Source: CAYINJ01 sp964364745
Lineage (GTDB): Bacteria > Patescibacteriota > Patescibacteriia > JACRDY01
Reading direction: 5' to 3'
Assembly (NCBI GenBank): GCA_964364745.1
Contig: CAYINJ010000011.1
Location: forward strand, 1 to 15,693
Length of the DNA stretch: 15,693 nucleotides
The notes under the pieces were generated by a model. It was not told the origin of the DNA, ran no database searches, and saw only the letters and a program-made list of their open reading frames with translations. The translations under genes were made by a program, and so were the position numbers. Below, one piece after another: positions 14,458 through 15,693 of this stretch; within the stretch, counting starts at the first letter, position 1, and each line of letters begins with the position of its first letter.

Positions 14458-14486
14458 GGCCCCGTCCCGCGATGCGGGACGGGGCC
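14458..14486 (-). terminator. 13-bp G+C-rich hairpin after the membrane-protein gene
   Basis: A perfect stem, GGCCCCGTCCCGC (14458-14470) with its inverse (14474-14486), loop GAT, 15 bases past the stop of the minus-strand gene. It lacks a T-tract, so it may be a factor-dependent terminator, an mRNA-end stabiliser, or another repeat-derived hairpin; its arm (GTCCCGC) resembles the copy 2 left-arm hairpin. Confidence 0.5.
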
Positions 14487-14501
14487 AGGATGTGGCTGAA
14501 A

Positions 14502-15386
14502 TCACCGGCGAACGTGAGCCGGCGAGATTTTCAAGATACGCACCGAGATGATCTCGTAGTTCAACAGTCCCCAAGCCGCGCCGACCAGACCGCCGATGAG
14601 CGCGCTGCCAGCGAAGTAGCCGATCGTCGCGCCGATGGCGGCGTCAACGAAGCACAAGGTCCGCACGTCGGAGTGGATCAGGACGAAGATCCGGGCGATG
14701 AAGCGACTGACCGTTTTGACGCCACGAAACGTGGTCTGAGCCAATCGCGCCATTCCCCGGCCGATCGCTGCTCGTTTTTTCCAGAGTTGCCGCCCTGACC
14801 AGTAGCACCCCACGAAGGGGAAAGCGATCGGGTTGGTCAAGGCAATGAACTTCAAGGCCATCTTGATCCGTCGCCACGGAGAAGAGAGCTCTTTTGGCCA
14901 AGGGTTTGGCCAACGGGCAGAGTATTCAACATATGTGGCGATGACTGGTAGGGCAGTCACTATCATGCCGATTATGGCGGACAGGATCAGGGCGTAGGTA
15001 GCCGAGAGTAACAGCCCGGCAGTAGTCAGCGGTGTGCTCTCGATCACAGACAGGGTCCGCGATAGAAGCAGGGCCACCGGAAAACAGATTTCAAACAGAA
15101 CCGACGTTGCGCCCAGAGCCAATAGCAGGTAGACGAGAGAGATCTCGGCGGATTTTTTCCCGAGCCCTGGGGGCAGTCGCCACGCCGACACTTCCCGCCA
15201 CGCCCGGCGGCAGGCCGCGCCAACGGCCCGCAGGTCATAGGTCAGGTAGGCGACGAGGCCGCCAACCAGCGCCGACGGGATCCAGAGAAACGAACCGTAG
15301 GCCTTCAGAGTCAGGCCGATCAGCGCGCCGATAAAAGCGCCGGCGAAACAAGCGATGACGATCTGCGCACGGGTCTTGTTCTCCAT
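14502..15386 (-). CDS. Polytopic membrane protein of unknown function
   Basis: A 294-aa protein I cannot assign to a named family; similar hypothetical proteins occur, to my memory, in other Patescibacteria. Hydrophobic segments lie at about 8-26, 33-49, 82-109, 123-155, 174-195 and 245-278, with basic cytoplasmic-looking loops (58-78, 160-176, 198-232) rich in Arg/Lys/Trp. The first and last hydrophobic hairpins resemble each other: small-residue G-x-x-x-G-type helices followed by SALVGGLV...YLTYD (38-51) and SALIGGLV...LLNYE (261-279). This is evidence of a duplicated terminal unit. No catalytic motif is visible. ATG 15386 is preceded by AAGGGGG at SD distance, unusual in this window, and by a strong promoter. 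The gene is flanked by inverted repeat copies on both sides. Confidence 0.8.
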   Translation of the reverse strand: MENKTRAQIVIACFAGAFIGALIGLTLKAYGSFLWIPSALVGGLVAYLTYDLRAVGAACRRAWREVSAWRLPPGLGKKSAEISLVYLLLALGATSVLFEICFPVALLLSRTLSVIESTPLTTAGLLLSATYALILSAIIGMIVTALPVIATYVEYSARWPNPWPKELSSPWRRIKMALKFIALTNPIAFPFVGCYWSGRQLWKKRAAIGRGMARLAQTTFRGVKTVSRFIARIFVLIHSDVRTLCFVDAAIGATIGYFAGSALIGGLVGAAWGLLNYEIISVRILKISPAHVRR

Positions 15387-15449
15387 TGGTTTACCCCCTT
15401 GAGGAGAACGGTTAAGTCCAGTTGTCAGTGAGCTAAAGACCTATACTTG

Positions 15450-15478
15450 CTTATATCACTGGTGGTGCGAAAAGTCAA
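15450..15478 (-). promoter_or_regulatory. Promoter of the unknown membrane-protein gene
   Basis: On the minus strand TTGACT (15473-15478), a 17-base spacer ending in TGA, then TATAAG (15450-15455), so both -35 and extended -10 are good. Start near 15443, leader about 57 bases. Confidence 0.75.
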
Positions 15479-15502
15479 TATCTATCCCTTATCCCCCCTG
15501 TT

Positions 15503-15529
15503 TGTCATCCTGAGTCCGACCATTTTTTC
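15503..15529. repeat. Isolated outer end of the repeat next to copy 3
   Basis: TGTCATCCTGAG (15503-15514) followed by TCCGACC and a T-run, then immediately a second TGTCATCCTGAG. It looks like a truncated unit interrupted by, or placed in tandem with, copy 3. Its left flank (TATCCC, then TGTTTGTCATCC) resembles that of copy 2. Confidence 0.65.
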
Positions 15530-15693
15530 TGTCATCCTGAGGAGTCCCCGTACTTGGGGCGACGAAGGATCTCTATGAGATTACACGTCGTCACTCCGGT
15601 CAGGTCACAATAGACAAAAAGGGGGCTAGCCGTCTCTTTCTGCTATTGTGGCCTGGGCAGATTAAGTCCCACCTAAACCGAGAGAGATCCTTC
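15530..15693. repeat. Palindromic REPIN/MITE-like element, copy 3 (cut by window end)
   Basis: Starts TGTCATCCTGAG (15530-15541) and runs off the window inside the right inner repeat (GAGAGATCCTTC). The left arm has CCCC/GGGG around GTACTT, and the core has CAGGTCACAATAG (15601-15613) facing CTATTGTGGCCTG (15643-15655), with one G-T-type mismatch. It is the inverted counterpart of copy 2. Confidence 0.85.

Noticed and set aside
14385..14798. 137-codon plus-strand frame across the repeat edge and membrane-gene 3' end
   Set aside because: Low-complexity charged composition and antisense to a better supported membrane protein.
5821..15693. Repeat copies as a CRISPR array
   Set aside because: Copies are palindromic, about 200 bases long, kilobases apart and in mixed orientation; there are no regular spacers and no cas genes.

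Overview
The window looks like a chromosomal segment of a Candidate Phyla Radiation (Patescibacteria/Parcubacteria-like) bacterium. The reasons are the compact gene packing, a DUF5671-type membrane protein typical of these genomes as I remember them, a 294-aa polytopic membrane protein of a kind I associate with the same group, and a replication-origin neighbourhood (dnaN, dnaA, rpmH, rnpA, yidD) from which yidC is missing. TGA is used as a stop (for example at 857-859, 6294-6296 and 14502-14504), so a UGA=Gly code is not indicated. The exact lineage cannot be read from this sequence.

Layout. 1-859 (+): the 3' part of a SufS cysteine desulfurase overlapping a short SufU-like scaffold. 920-1879 (+): a five-helix DUF5671 protein with its own consensus-like promoter and an extracytoplasmic tail; a strong bidirectional terminator separates it from dnaN. 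1934-4754 (-): dnaA then dnaN, separated by a 250-base G-run-rich spacer. 4755-4977: the divergent dnaA/rpmH regulatory region with a perfect DnaA box next to the dnaA -10. 4978-5792 (+): rpmH, rnpA and yidD, with a hairpin between rpmH and rnpA. 5821-6016: the first copy of a palindromic repeat element. 6070-7642 (-): an nfo (endonuclease IV), metallophosphoesterase and DUF167 operon. 7707-11042 (-): hppA (K+-independent type proton-pumping pyrophosphatase) followed by tig (trigger factor). 11043-11194: a divergent promoter region with a 10-bp inverted repeat. 11195-12559 (+): a membrane-anchored LysM/M23 peptidoglycan peptidase. 12578-14104 (-): comM/yifB. 14191-15693: a membrane protein of unknown function bracketed by two inverted copies of the same repeat element, the second running off the window.

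Most genes are housekeeping: Fe-S assembly, replication initiation, tRNA processing, protein folding, AP-site repair, energy coupling through pyrophosphate, wall remodelling and DNA uptake/recombination. The most unusual content is the approximately 200-bp repeat family. It has constant outer ends, a hairpin in each arm whose sequence differs but whose pairing is kept, and a conserved inner inverted repeat, so it looks like a REPIN- or MITE-like element. The other points of interest are the origin architecture, the hppA/M23 operator-like palindrome, and the terminal glycine-zipper duplication in the unknown membrane protein. I saw no CRISPR array, tRNA, rRNA, phage gene or transposase gene.
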